A stretch of 16,438 nt of DNA from Fidelibacterota bacterium. GTDB lineage: Bacteria; Fidelibacterota; Marinisomatia; SCGC-AAA003-L08; D37C17. Below are positions 7,275 through 14,349 of this stretch, in pieces. Position 1 is the stretch's first letter, and each line of letters opens with the position of its first letter. The translations under genes were made by a program, and so were the position numbers. The notes under the pieces were generated by a model. That model was not told the origin of the DNA. It did not search any database and was given only the letters and a program-made list of their open reading frames with translations. The stretch covers positions 1 to 16,438 of the forward strand of contig JABHHG010000228.1 of assembly GCA_018671635.1 (NCBI GenBank), given 5' to 3'.

Positions 7275-9515
7275 ATGAAAGATTGTATATATAGAATTAT
7301 TTTCATTACAATAGGTATATCATCTATTTTTACGCAATCCTTCCATATCAAACCCTATTTACAAAATGCCTACACCTCATCTATAGTTGTTATGTGGGAA
7401 ACTACCAGCGGTTTTGAATCTCTAGTAGAATGGGGACCTACTCAAACCCTTGGAGAAGCCACATCTGGTACAGCAGAGATAGGATACATTACTTCATATA
7501 TCCATACGGTTGAACTCACAAATTTAAATTCAAATACCATCTACTATTATAGGGTTCTTACCGGTAATCTAGAATCTGAAATATTCAATTTCAAAACACC
7601 TATGGAACCAGGACTAGAAGAATCTACACGAATGGTAGCAATAAGTGATATGCAAAAAGATTGGAGTAATTGGGATAAATTTGAAGAAATTATCCATGAT
7701 GGCATAATAGATTTTACTTCTAGCAATTTAGATTTAATTCTCATTCCTGGCGATTTAGTTGAGAATGGAAATGACTATTCTCAATGGGCTGAACATTTTT
7801 TTACACCTGCTGAACCCTTGTTTGCCACTGTACCCATATATCCTGTTTTTGGTAATCATGAAAATAATACTGACTATTTTACCATGTATTTCAATTTACC
7901 AAACAATGGTTCACCTGGTTATGCAGAGCATTGGTGGTGGAAAGATAACTCCAATGTCCGTATCATTGGTTTAGATTCAAATCCTGCTTACCAAATAAAC
8001 ACACAATTATTATGGTTAGAGTCTATTCTTGATGCAACATGTAGTGAAGATCATATTGATTTTGTTTTTGCAGAACTACATCATCCTCATCAATCAGAAT
8101 TATGGATAGCTGGAAATACGGATTTTACGGGTGATGTAATTGAACGATTAGAACAGTTTTCAACTTCATGTGGTAAACCCAGTATCCACTTTTTTGGCCA
8201 TACACATGGATATTCTCGAGGGCAATCACAAAACCATCAACATGTAATGGTAAATGTGGCAACAGCTGGTGGAGCCATTGATAATTGGGGGGAATATGCT
8301 CAAAATGATTACCCCGAATATACCGTTTCGCAAGATGAATGGGGATTTGTAATGGTAGATATTGATGCTGGAGATGATCCCCAATTCACTATTAGAAGGG
8401 TCAGCCGTGGAAATGAAAGCCATTTCAGGGACAATGAAATCCGTGATCAAGTAACTATCCGCCTATGGAATACTCCGCCAAATACACCTAATATTGTATC
8501 ACCAATTGGTCAAAACCATAATCCTGATAATCTCATTCTATATGGTGGAGAATTCTCTGATTCTGATGGTGATGAACATGGTTTTTCTCAATGGCAAATT
8601 TCAGAAAATTGTGATAATTTTGAGATACTTATCCTAGATGATTTTGAATCTCATGAAAATTGGTATTTTAATGAAGATACACAAGCAGGAAATAGCCTAA
8701 CCACTGCCACAGCCAATTATCTTTCAGAAAATTATGACTATTGTTGGCGTGTACGCTATCGTGATAAAGGATTGGTTTGGAGTAATTGGTCAGAGCCAAC
8801 CCCATTTAGTACAGGCGAATCATTATACTCTCCCAATTTACTCAGCAACGGTGATGCAGAAAACGGTGTACTCAGCTGGATAGTTGAAACTGGAATTTTT
8901 GAATCATTAGAAGCTCTTGAGTGTAATGGTGTTGAACCTCATTCAGGTGACTATTATTTCTCCGTAGGTGGCCTTTGTGAGACGGCTGAGTATGCAGAGG
9001 TTTATCAAGATGCTGACGTAAATGAATATTTTGGCTGCATCGATGCTGGTGATGCATCTGTACGTTTTTCTGGATTTTTATCTGACTGGGGTGGTGAGGA
9101 TCAACCTGCAATGCATCTTCTGTTTATTGATGAAAGTGGCAACACAATTATAGAAGGTGAATCTATGTCCACATTAAATAGTAGCTGGACAGAATTTGAA
9201 CAATTTACTATTATTCCTGAAGGCACTATAATCATTCGTACCGTACTTACGGGCACTCGAAATGGCGGTGAGGATAATGATAGCTATTTTGATGATCTCT
9301 CTTTAAATATTTTCACATCACCCTCTTGCAACAGTATTATGGGTGATTTGAGTAATGATGGTACCGTTAATATTCTTGATGTGATTCAATTGGTAAATAT
9401 AATCATGGGCTCAGAACCTTCAGAGTACCAAGAAACTGTAGGGGACATGAATAATGATGGTGACTATAATGTGTTAGATGTAGTGATTATCGTGAATTTA
9501 ATTTTAGGGACATGA
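7275..9515 (+). CDS. Secreted purple-acid-phosphatase-like metallophosphoesterase with dockerin tail
   Basis: This 746-aa exported hydrolase probably releases phosphate from organic esters outside the cell. It has a signal peptide at about 1-22, then an FN3-like domain typical of purple acid phosphatases (about 24-108). The calcineurin-like core (118-340) has Asp125 (ISDMQ), Asp160 (PGDLVEN), Asn194-His195 (GNHE), His269-His272 (ELHHPH) and GH309THGYSRG. A second FN3-like unit (about 400-510), a jelly-roll/CBM-like domain (about 516-682) and a two-repeat dockerin-like tail (685-746; DLSNDGTVNILDV, DMNNDGDYNVLDV) follow. The Tyr of the purple-phosphatase GDLxY box is replaced by Glu163 and the first box is SDMQ instead of GDxG, so the iron-tyrosinate centre is probably absent and the substrate is uncertain. 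It is a single gene, convergent with the following minus-strand gene. Confidence 0.93.
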   Translation: MKDCIYRIIFITIGISSIFTQSFHIKPYLQNAYTSSIVVMWETTSGFESLVEWGPTQTLGEATSGTAEIGYITSYIHTVELTNLNSNTIYYYRVLTGNLESEIFNFKTPMEPGLEESTRMVAISDMQKDWSNWDKFEEIIHDGIIDFTSSNLDLILIPGDLVENGNDYSQWAEHFFTPAEPLFATVPIYPVFGNHENNTDYFTMYFNLPNNGSPGYAEHWWWKDNSNVRIIGLDSNPAYQINTQLLWLESILDATCSEDHIDFVFAELHHPHQSELWIAGNTDFTGDVIERLEQFSTSCGKPSIHFFGHTHGYSRGQSQNHQHVMVNVATAGGAIDNWGEYAQNDYPEYTVSQDEWGFVMVDIDAGDDPQFTIRRVSRGNESHFRDNEIRDQVTIRLWNTPPNTPNIVSPIGQNHNPDNLILYGGEFSDSDGDEHGFSQWQISENCDNFEILILDDFESHENWYFNEDTQAGNSLTTATANYLSENYDYCWRVRYRDKGLVWSNWSEPTPFSTGESLYSPNLLSNGDAENGVLSWIVETGIFESLEALECNGVEPHSGDYYFSVGGLCETAEYAEVYQDADVNEYFGCIDAGDASVRFSGFLSDWGGEDQPAMHLLFIDESGNTIIEGESMSTLNSSWTEFEQFTIIPEGTIIIRTVLTGTRNGGEDNDSYFDDLSLNIFTSPSCNSIMGDLSNDGTVNILDVIQLVNIIMGSEPSEYQETVGDMNNDGDYNVLDVVIIVNLILGT

Positions 9516-9540
9516 AATCTAAATTTATAAAATGATTGAT

Positions 9541-9920
9541 CTAGTTAAGAATAGTATTAACCATCTGAACTATGTCAAGTATATTAATAATAGAATCTTC
9601 ATTCATATCCACTCACCCTCACAGCTCTCCTCATCTATTACAGGTTCATCTCCAGGGCAGCTACAACCAGAACAATCCCAAAAATAAGCAGACTCTAATT
9701 CATCACAATTAACACCATATTCAAGCCAAGCAGTATCACAACATTCACTGCCTAAATCTGTATAATCATTTTCACATTCATCACAATCTCTAATCGAAAC
9801 TTCAGATATACTAAATATTGATTGAGAATCTTCAATAGGATCTATATTTAAAGAGGTTGGTTGATTTGCAACTAAAAAGTTAAACGCTACTATTATGCAA
9901 GCTAAACTGATATTTTTCAT
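9541..9920 (-). pseudogene. Cys-rich secreted dockerin protein broken by a frameshift
   Basis: The first part (start ATG at 9920, stop at 9603) encodes a signal peptide (MKNISLACIIVAFNFLVANQ) and a Cys-rich domain (DCDECENDYTDLGSECCDTA ... FWDCSGCSCPGDEP). It stops at SCEGEWI. In another frame the strand continues at once as VDMNEDSIINILDIVQMVN then TILN and a TAG at 9541-9543, a dockerin repeat with Asp/Asn ligands intact. Deleting five bases (GTGGA at the junction, about 9601-9607) would give a smooth ...EGDMNEDS fusion. The N-terminus (DSQSIFSISEVSIRD) resembles that of the selenoprotein next to it (DSRSIYSIGDTLSVQD), so it is probably a relative without the redox domain. It may be a real pseudogene or a sequencing/assembly indel. 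The TGA at the break is not a Sec candidate, since the frame after it closes and makes no sense. Confidence 0.6.
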
Positions 9921-9992
9921 ATTCCATTTCTTTCTATTAAATAATTTCATATGAAAATATAAAAATAAAATCAATTGATTCTATATACGACA

Positions 9993-10018
9993 AAAACTCA
10001 CATATGCATGTGAGTTTT
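9993..10018 (-). terminator. Rho-independent terminator of the selenoprotein operon
   Basis: A perfect 11-bp inverted repeat, AAAACTCACAT / ATGTGAGTTTT, surrounds a 4-base loop. On the minus strand it ends in TTTTTG, 55 bases after the stop of the WUPAC selenoprotein gene. The A-rich flank on the other side means that it could also work on the plus strand, although no plus gene needs it. It separates the two selenoprotein genes from the frameshifted dockerin gene, which therefore needs its own promoter. Confidence 0.72.
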
Positions 10019-10072
10019 AAGAAAAATAAAAGAAATGGAGCTAAAAAATTAAATCAAATTAATAAATTACAT

Positions 10073-11191
10073 TTAACGACCAAGGATGAGATTAACAATA
10101 CTTACAAGATCAAGTATATCCAGTATACCATCATGATTGATATCACCAAAGCTGTATTCACATGAATTGTCATCTACATTAGCTTCAGAATTATAGTTAA
10201 TGGCTGATTCATATGTACACCCAAAAACAATAAATGAAGAATATTGGCATGTGGAATTATCACCTTCGCCAAGAGCCGCAGCAATCGGGTTATAATTAAA
10301 AGCAATTGGATCCGTACAATTTGAACCTGCCATACAATGATTACCCATCCAATAACAACCATCATCACTATTCATGCAATCAAGTTGATTGTCAAAATCC
10401 ATACAATTATCATTTGACTCCATGCAGTGATCTCCCATCCACATACAACCATCTAATGCCATACAATCTAATTGATTGGGGGCATCAGAACATATATCAC
10501 ATTCATCATTGTATTGACATGAACCATCATCATAAACTGTACCTATATTATAATTGCATGCAGTAAAATCAGTGCATCCATACATAGATTCAATTAAGAT
10601 GGGTATATAGGTGTATTGGAAATCATAAAGGTTTGGCATATCAAATTTATATCTTAGAATCATATTATGATCAATAAGTGCATATGCAGAATAGGTGGAC
10701 CCAGCGAACATATTCCACATATTATGGTCTGGATCACCATCTATAATCAAGGGGTTATTGCCATACTCTCCAAGTTCAGTATATAGATTGGCCCATCCAT
10801 CACAAGAATAAAGGTCGCCATCATTTGTACTATAATCAAGGCTAACTAAAAATTTAACTTCACTATGCTCTTCCATAACCTCAATTATTTCATCCATCAA
10901 ACTGACGTAATCATAGCATGCAGGTCACCATGTGGCATTCATACTTATAAGTGTAATTTTATAATCACCACCATTCTGAGAACCATTCAAATCTATAAAA
11001 GAAAAGGAATCACCTGTTTGATAATCACCGTTTCCATTGCATACATCATAGATAGTACTTTGATCCTGAACAGAGAGAGTATCGCCTATGCTATAGATAG
11101 ATCTAGAATCCATTGGTTGAGAATCAGATGCCACACAATTTTCAGATTGAGAAAATAAAAATGAAACTAATATTAATATGAAAATATTCAA
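10073..11191 (-). CDS. Secreted thioredoxin-fold selenoprotein, WUPAC motif, Cys-rich repeats and dockerin-like tail
   Basis: I read this as one gene of 372 codons with an in-frame TGA at 10927-10925 translated as selenocysteine (Sec89). Before the TGA are a signal peptide (about 1-16) and GGDYKITLISMNATW. After it, in the same frame, come PACYDYVSLMDEIIEVMEE, KFLVSLDYS and YALIDHNMILRYKF, a continuous AhpC/TSA-thioredoxin-like domain (about 77-200) whose active site is Trp-Sec89-Pro-Ala-Cys92, matching the usual WCxxC. It is followed by YGCTDFTACNYN-type repeats (about 205-227, 293-317, 325-347), two QLDCM...DGCxWMGxHC repeats (239-287) and a single dockerin repeat (FGDINHDGILDILDLVSIVN, from about 348). 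The start is TTG at 11191, 11 bases after the upstream selenoprotein stop, with no clear Shine-Dalgarno, so translation may be coupled. It is probably an extracytoplasmic thiol/selenol oxidoreductase; its substrate is unknown. Confidence 0.87.
10895..10907 (-). promoter_or_regulatory. Candidate bacterial SECIS hairpin for Sec89
   Basis: Downstream of the UGA at 10927-10925 the minus strand forms CGTCA-GTT-TGATG, a 5-bp stem (one G-U pair) with a three-base loop that begins with G-U. The loop starts 23 bases after the UGA, within the 16-37 base range used for bacterial SECIS elements, which also ask for a G in the first two loop bases. The stem is short, so folding software should confirm it. 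Confidence 0.5.
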
Positions 11192-11202
11192 GGAGTTAAA
11201 GC

Positions 11203-11889
11203 CTATTGACCATTACCTAAAATTATATTTACTAATTGAACAACATCAAGAATATTTACTATTCCATCAGTATTTAAATCAGCAGATTCATTATATTCAT
11301 TAGCTAATATTACGTTTATAGAAAGTATAATATCCTGAATATTTATAAGTTCATCACCGTTAATATCTCCTAAGAGAACTGCTTGTTCATAATACTCAGC
11401 AATAACATCAGTAATATAGCTTTTTGCTGACCAATTCAGACCACTATTAAGTGTATAGGTACCTAATAATGCTCCATCATAATCTAAGATAACAACTTGC
11501 TTATGTAAACCATTTGGTGAGAATTGTTCTCTTATTGGTAAAAATGGATATTGATCCATTACTAATGGTAAATCAGAGTTATTGCAAAAATTTGAATTAA
11601 ACTGAGATATATTGGTTTGACCAACTGCAATTATAACGACATTTTCATAGCCAGCAGTTCTTAACTCATCTTGAAAATCGGACAACTGCCCGAATGTGCT
11701 TGTTCAGCCCGCTCAGCCCTGTGAGGAAAAATAATGTAATGTAATATGATCTGAATATTCAGGGTCCCATACATTTAATCCAAAAGTAGGTGATGTAGAA
11801 TTGTAATCTTCTAAAGAATACTCAAATTCATCCGCTAAAACTATCCCAAAAGATAGTATGACTAAAAATGTTATGTATTTTTGTATCAC
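11203..11889 (-). CDS. Secreted SelenoP-N-like selenoprotein with UxxU redox motif and dockerin tail
   Basis: I read this as one gene of 228 codons with two in-frame TGA codons (11715-11713 and 11706-11704) translated as selenocysteine, Sec59-Ala-Gly-Sec62. The sequence before them (SDHITLHYFSSQG) and after them (TSTFGQLSDFQDELRTAGYE, NVVIIAVGQTN) is continuous in frame and forms a thioredoxin-fold beta-alpha-beta around the motif. The layout resembles the N-terminal domain of selenoprotein P, where a U-x-x-C motif is followed by a helix, GYxN and a hydrophobic strand. A signal peptide ends near Ala19. The C-terminus (about 174-228) is a complete two-repeat dockerin-like module (GDINGDELINIQDIILSINV, then DLNTDGIVNILDVVQLVNII). 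The GTG start at 11889 is preferred for its AGAAAGG site 8 bases upstream; a TTG at 11907 is also open. It is first gene of a probable two-gene selenoprotein operon. Confidence 0.87.
11678..11693 (-). promoter_or_regulatory. Candidate bacterial SECIS hairpin for Sec59/Sec62
   Basis: The minus strand forms TCGGGC-AGTT-GTCCGA, a 6-bp stem with one G-U pair and a four-base loop with G in second place. It begins 10 bases after the second UGA (11706-11704), and the loop starts 17 bases after it, at the near edge of the bacterial SECIS spacing range. It is 19 bases from the first UGA, whose loop distance (26) also falls in the range, so one hairpin could serve both codons. Confidence 0.58.
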
Positions 11890-11937
11890 TGTATAAACCT
11901 TTCTCAAATATTTATATACTTATTTCAACTATTATAA

Positions 11938-11965
11938 ATTATAACTTCTAATTAGTCTTCAACAA
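11938..11965 (-). promoter_or_regulatory. Candidate sigma-70 promoter of the selenoprotein operon
   Basis: The minus strand reads TTGTTG (11965-11960), a 16-base spacer, then a perfect TATAAT (11943-11938). A second TATAAT lies at 11936-11931. Transcription would begin about 40 bases before the GTG start of the UxxU selenoprotein. The background is very AT-rich, which lowers the weight of the match. Confidence 0.42.
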
Positions 11966-12170
11966 TTAACAAATTGTAATAAAATATTACATCTACTCGT
12001 AACTCTACAATATAACCATTTAAAATAAAATTTATATATAGCATAGTCACCTTCGCCGCTTCTACCAATATTTTAGAATTACATAAAAATATTCGCAAAC
12101 CCCAATACTTATACATCTTAAATTTCACTCCATCAATTTTAGTAGTTTTATCTATCAACATACTCTTTTC

Positions 12171-12175
12171 AGGAG
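12171..12175 (+). promoter_or_regulatory. Ribosome binding site of the LRR lipoprotein gene
   Basis: AGGAG stands 5 bases before the ATG at 12181 and fixes that start. The rest of the 11908-12180 gap is AT-rich; I see no convincing plus-strand promoter and no RNA gene in it. Confidence 0.65.
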
Positions 12176-12180
12176 ACCTC

Positions 12181-14271
12181 ATGATCAGAATTTTAATTCT
12201 TATCACCATTTTATTGGCATCTTGCAGTGATGACCTTACTCAATCTAACGTTGCCGGCTGTAACACTTCAACGGCATGTAATTACAATGCGAATGCGACC
12301 ATAGATAATGGTTCATGTATTGAAGCTCAAGGATGCAACAATTGGTGTGAAGGTGATGAAACCACATTACTCGAATTAGATTGTACCGGTGAATGCGGTG
12401 GCCAAATTGTTGAAGATGACTGTGGTGAATGCGTAGATGGTGTGGGTGCAGATGCTACTCCCGAAGATGGATCGGCCTCTTTATATACTTGTGCCATGGC
12501 ATGTGACGGAAATTATTATAATGATGATACCGCCCCTTCAACAGATAGTTGTAATATCTGTGGTGGTGATAATTCTACATGTGTTGATTGTGCCGATGTG
12601 GCCAATGGAACCGCTATTTATGATAATTGTGGAAATTGTGTTCAGCCCTCAGCATCATGTTCACCCGATTGTGCCGGTGTATGGGGAGGTCCAGATATTG
12701 TTGATGGATGTGGTATTTGTGGTGGAGATAACTCAATCTGTACCGATTGTTCGGGCATCGTAAATGGTTCATCTACCACGGATAATTGTGGAACTTGTGA
12801 TGATGATACTACCAATAATTGTACGCCTGATTGTGCCGGTGTATGGGGAGGCACTCAAGTAGATGATAATTGTGGAGTTTGTGGTGGAAACGATTCTACA
12901 TGTACCGATTGCAATGATACCGTTGGGGGATTAGCATACATGGATGCCTGTGGTGAATGTGTTGGTGGAACCACTGAACTCGTTTCCACCTGTAATACGG
13001 ATTGTAATAATCTTTCAATGGGAGATGCCATTGCTGACAATTGCGGAACTTGCGATAATGATCCAACCAATGATTGTACTGCGGACTGTGCAGGTGAATG
13101 GGGTGGTATTGCAATAGAAGATAGCTGTGGAATCTGCAATGGCGATGGCTCTATATGTACCGACTGTGCGGGTATTGAAAATGGCTCATCTCTTCCTGAT
13201 AATTGTGGAACCTGTGATGATGATGCCTTAAATGATTGTACTACCGATTGCATGGGTGCATGGGGTGGCTCTGCAATAGAGGATGACTGTGGAATCTGCA
13301 ATGGTGATAGCTCCATATGTACGGACTGTGCTGGCGTTATAAATGGCTCATCTCTTCCTGATAATTGTGGAACCTGTGATGATGATGCAGCTAATGATTG
13401 TAGTACTGATTGTGCAGGCGTATGGGGTGGTGATTCTGCTGCTGATAATTGTGGAACCTGTGATAATGATACCTCCAATGATTGTACTGCTGATTGCCAT
13501 GGTGTATTTGGTGGTACTGCTCTAAATGATGATTGTGGCGTGTGTGGTGGTGATGATTATAATCCTCTTGGTTACCATTGTACCGACCTAGATGCACTGC
13601 AAAATATTATTGATGATAATTTAATTGTGAATATAAGCGATGAATTAAATCTTGGAACCCAAGTCTGGACTAACGGGCGCCTTACTTCGCTTGAAATGCA
13701 ATTTGAATCGCTTACAACCATTCCTGAGAGTATTGGAAATCTAAGTGAGTTAATTTCATTAAATATCAATCAAAATGCTATCACAGCGTTACCTGATAAT
13801 ATTGGTGATTTGACAAATCTAGCTGAACTGGAAGTAGGGGATAATTCCCTCACTACACTCCCTGATGGATTATGGAATTTATCTTCCTTGACTACATTGT
13901 ATTTAAATAATAATTCACTCACTGAAATTCCTCAAATCTTAAATGGGCTTGTGGCTATTGAAAATCTGAATTTATCACATAATCTATTGGAAAATCTTCC
14001 TGCAAGCATTGGTGATTTGAGTGTTGTTACCACTTTAAATGTGTCTAATAATTTGATTACTGGCCTACCCGATGAACTATGGACATTAAGTAGTTTGACT
14101 TCACTAAATCTGAATGATAATAATCTTTCATCCCTTTCAGAAAACGTGTGTGATATTTACAATGCTACATTGACCACTTTAAATGTAGATAACAATTGCG
14201 TGCTTGATAACACCCCCACCTGTATGTCAGGCTATGATTGGTCTTCACAAAGTACTGAAAACTGTGATTAA
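12181..14271 (+). CDS. Lipoprotein with Cys-rich repeat array followed by leucine-rich repeats
   Basis: This 696-aa surface or periplasmic lipoprotein has the signal MIRILILITILLASC (lipid Cys15). Next come one GCNTSTACNYNANATIDNGSC-type unit (27-46) and a long array (about 51-467) of alternating repeats of the forms DCAGVWGGxxxxDxCGxCxGDxS and CTDCAGxxNGSSxxDNCGTCDDD. With paired Cys at regular spacing, this region should be held by disulfides or bind metal, forming an extended stalk. The C-terminal part (about 498-670) is at least six leucine-rich repeats, for example LTSLEMQFESLTTIPESIGN and LTTLYLNNNSLTEIPQILNG, a bacterial LRR type with IG.L..L spacing used for protein binding. No enzymatic motif is present. 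A role in adhesion or recognition is inferred. It is a single gene, divergent from the selenoprotein operon, which encodes related Cys-rich repeats. Confidence 0.92.
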   Translation: MIRILILITILLASCSDDLTQSNVAGCNTSTACNYNANATIDNGSCIEAQGCNNWCEGDETTLLELDCTGECGGQIVEDDCGECVDGVGADATPEDGSASLYTCAMACDGNYYNDDTAPSTDSCNICGGDNSTCVDCADVANGTAIYDNCGNCVQPSASCSPDCAGVWGGPDIVDGCGICGGDNSICTDCSGIVNGSSTTDNCGTCDDDTTNNCTPDCAGVWGGTQVDDNCGVCGGNDSTCTDCNDTVGGLAYMDACGECVGGTTELVSTCNTDCNNLSMGDAIADNCGTCDNDPTNDCTADCAGEWGGIAIEDSCGICNGDGSICTDCAGIENGSSLPDNCGTCDDDALNDCTTDCMGAWGGSAIEDDCGICNGDSSICTDCAGVINGSSLPDNCGTCDDDAANDCSTDCAGVWGGDSAADNCGTCDNDTSNDCTADCHGVFGGTALNDDCGVCGGDDYNPLGYHCTDLDALQNIIDDNLIVNISDELNLGTQVWTNGRLTSLEMQFESLTTIPESIGNLSELISLNINQNAITALPDNIGDLTNLAELEVGDNSLTTLPDGLWNLSSLTTLYLNNNSLTEIPQILNGLVAIENLNLSHNLLENLPASIGDLSVVTTLNVSNNLITGLPDELWTLSSLTSLNLNDNNLSSLSENVCDIYNATLTTLNVDNNCVLDNTPTCMSGYDWSSQSTENCD
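13111..13434 (+). repeat. Two tandem 162-base repeats inside the Cys-rich array
   Basis: Copies at 13111-13272 and 13273-13434 encode 54-residue units that begin AIEDSCGICNGD and AIEDDCGICNGD. About 47 consecutive bases are identical (from near 13179 and near 13341), so this is a recent duplication within an older, more diverged array that extends from about 12540 to 13550. Confidence 0.85.
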
Positions 14272-14296
14272 TAATATTTAGTAAAATAAATCCGCT

Positions 14297-14346
14297 TTGG
14301 GATGTTCAGCATGATGTTGTAATATTTACGAGTTACTTACGAGTAA
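14297..14346 (+). promoter_or_regulatory. Candidate umuDC promoter and overlapping operator
   Basis: TTGGGA (14297-14302), a 17-base spacer and TAATAT (14320-14325) make a plausible promoter. Just after it are a direct repeat of TTACGAGT (14326-14333 and 14337-14344, 11 bases apart) and a partly overlapping inverted repeat TTACT-TACG-AGTAA (14333-14346), ending three bases before the ATG. A damage-responsive repressor such as LexA would be expected to bind here, but the sequence is not the E. coli or Bacillus box. No Shine-Dalgarno precedes umuD, so its leader is unusually short. Confidence 0.35.
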
Positions 14347-14349
14347 ATT

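Noticed and set aside
9541..9603. Selenocysteine at the TGA that ends the Cys-rich part of the broken dockerin gene
   Set aside because: The frame after that TGA gives a short meaningless stretch and a stop; the dockerin continues in a different frame, so a frameshift explains it.
10073..10900. A separate gene starting at 10900
   Set aside because: Same frame as the 10925-11191 stretch, no signal peptide although the repeats and dockerin tail are of exported type, and the start falls inside the redox domain just after WUPAC.
11203..11685. A separate dockerin gene starting at the TTG in 11685
   Set aside because: It is in frame with 11713-11889, lacks its own signal peptide and Shine-Dalgarno, and begins in the middle of a thioredoxin fold; reading TGA as Sec makes a complete protein.
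10073..11889. Alternative genetic code (TGA read as Trp or Gly)
   Set aside because: TGA ends the aldehyde dehydrogenase, phosphoesterase and umuD genes normally, TGG is used freely for Trp, and the internal TGAs occur only at redox-motif positions.
11952..12209. Minus-strand 85-codon open frame between the selenoprotein operon and the LRR lipoprotein
   Set aside because: No Shine-Dalgarno, AT-driven composition, and it overlaps the firm start and ribosome binding site of the lipoprotein gene.
13111..13434. CRISPR or satellite-like repeat array
   Set aside because: The repeats are in-frame protein repeats with no spacers and lie wholly within one coding sequence.
12855..13478. Long minus-strand open frame opposite the Cys-rich array
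   Set aside because: It arises from the regular repeat codons of the plus-strand gene; its product is a low-complexity Pro/Ser/Gln repeat with no domain.
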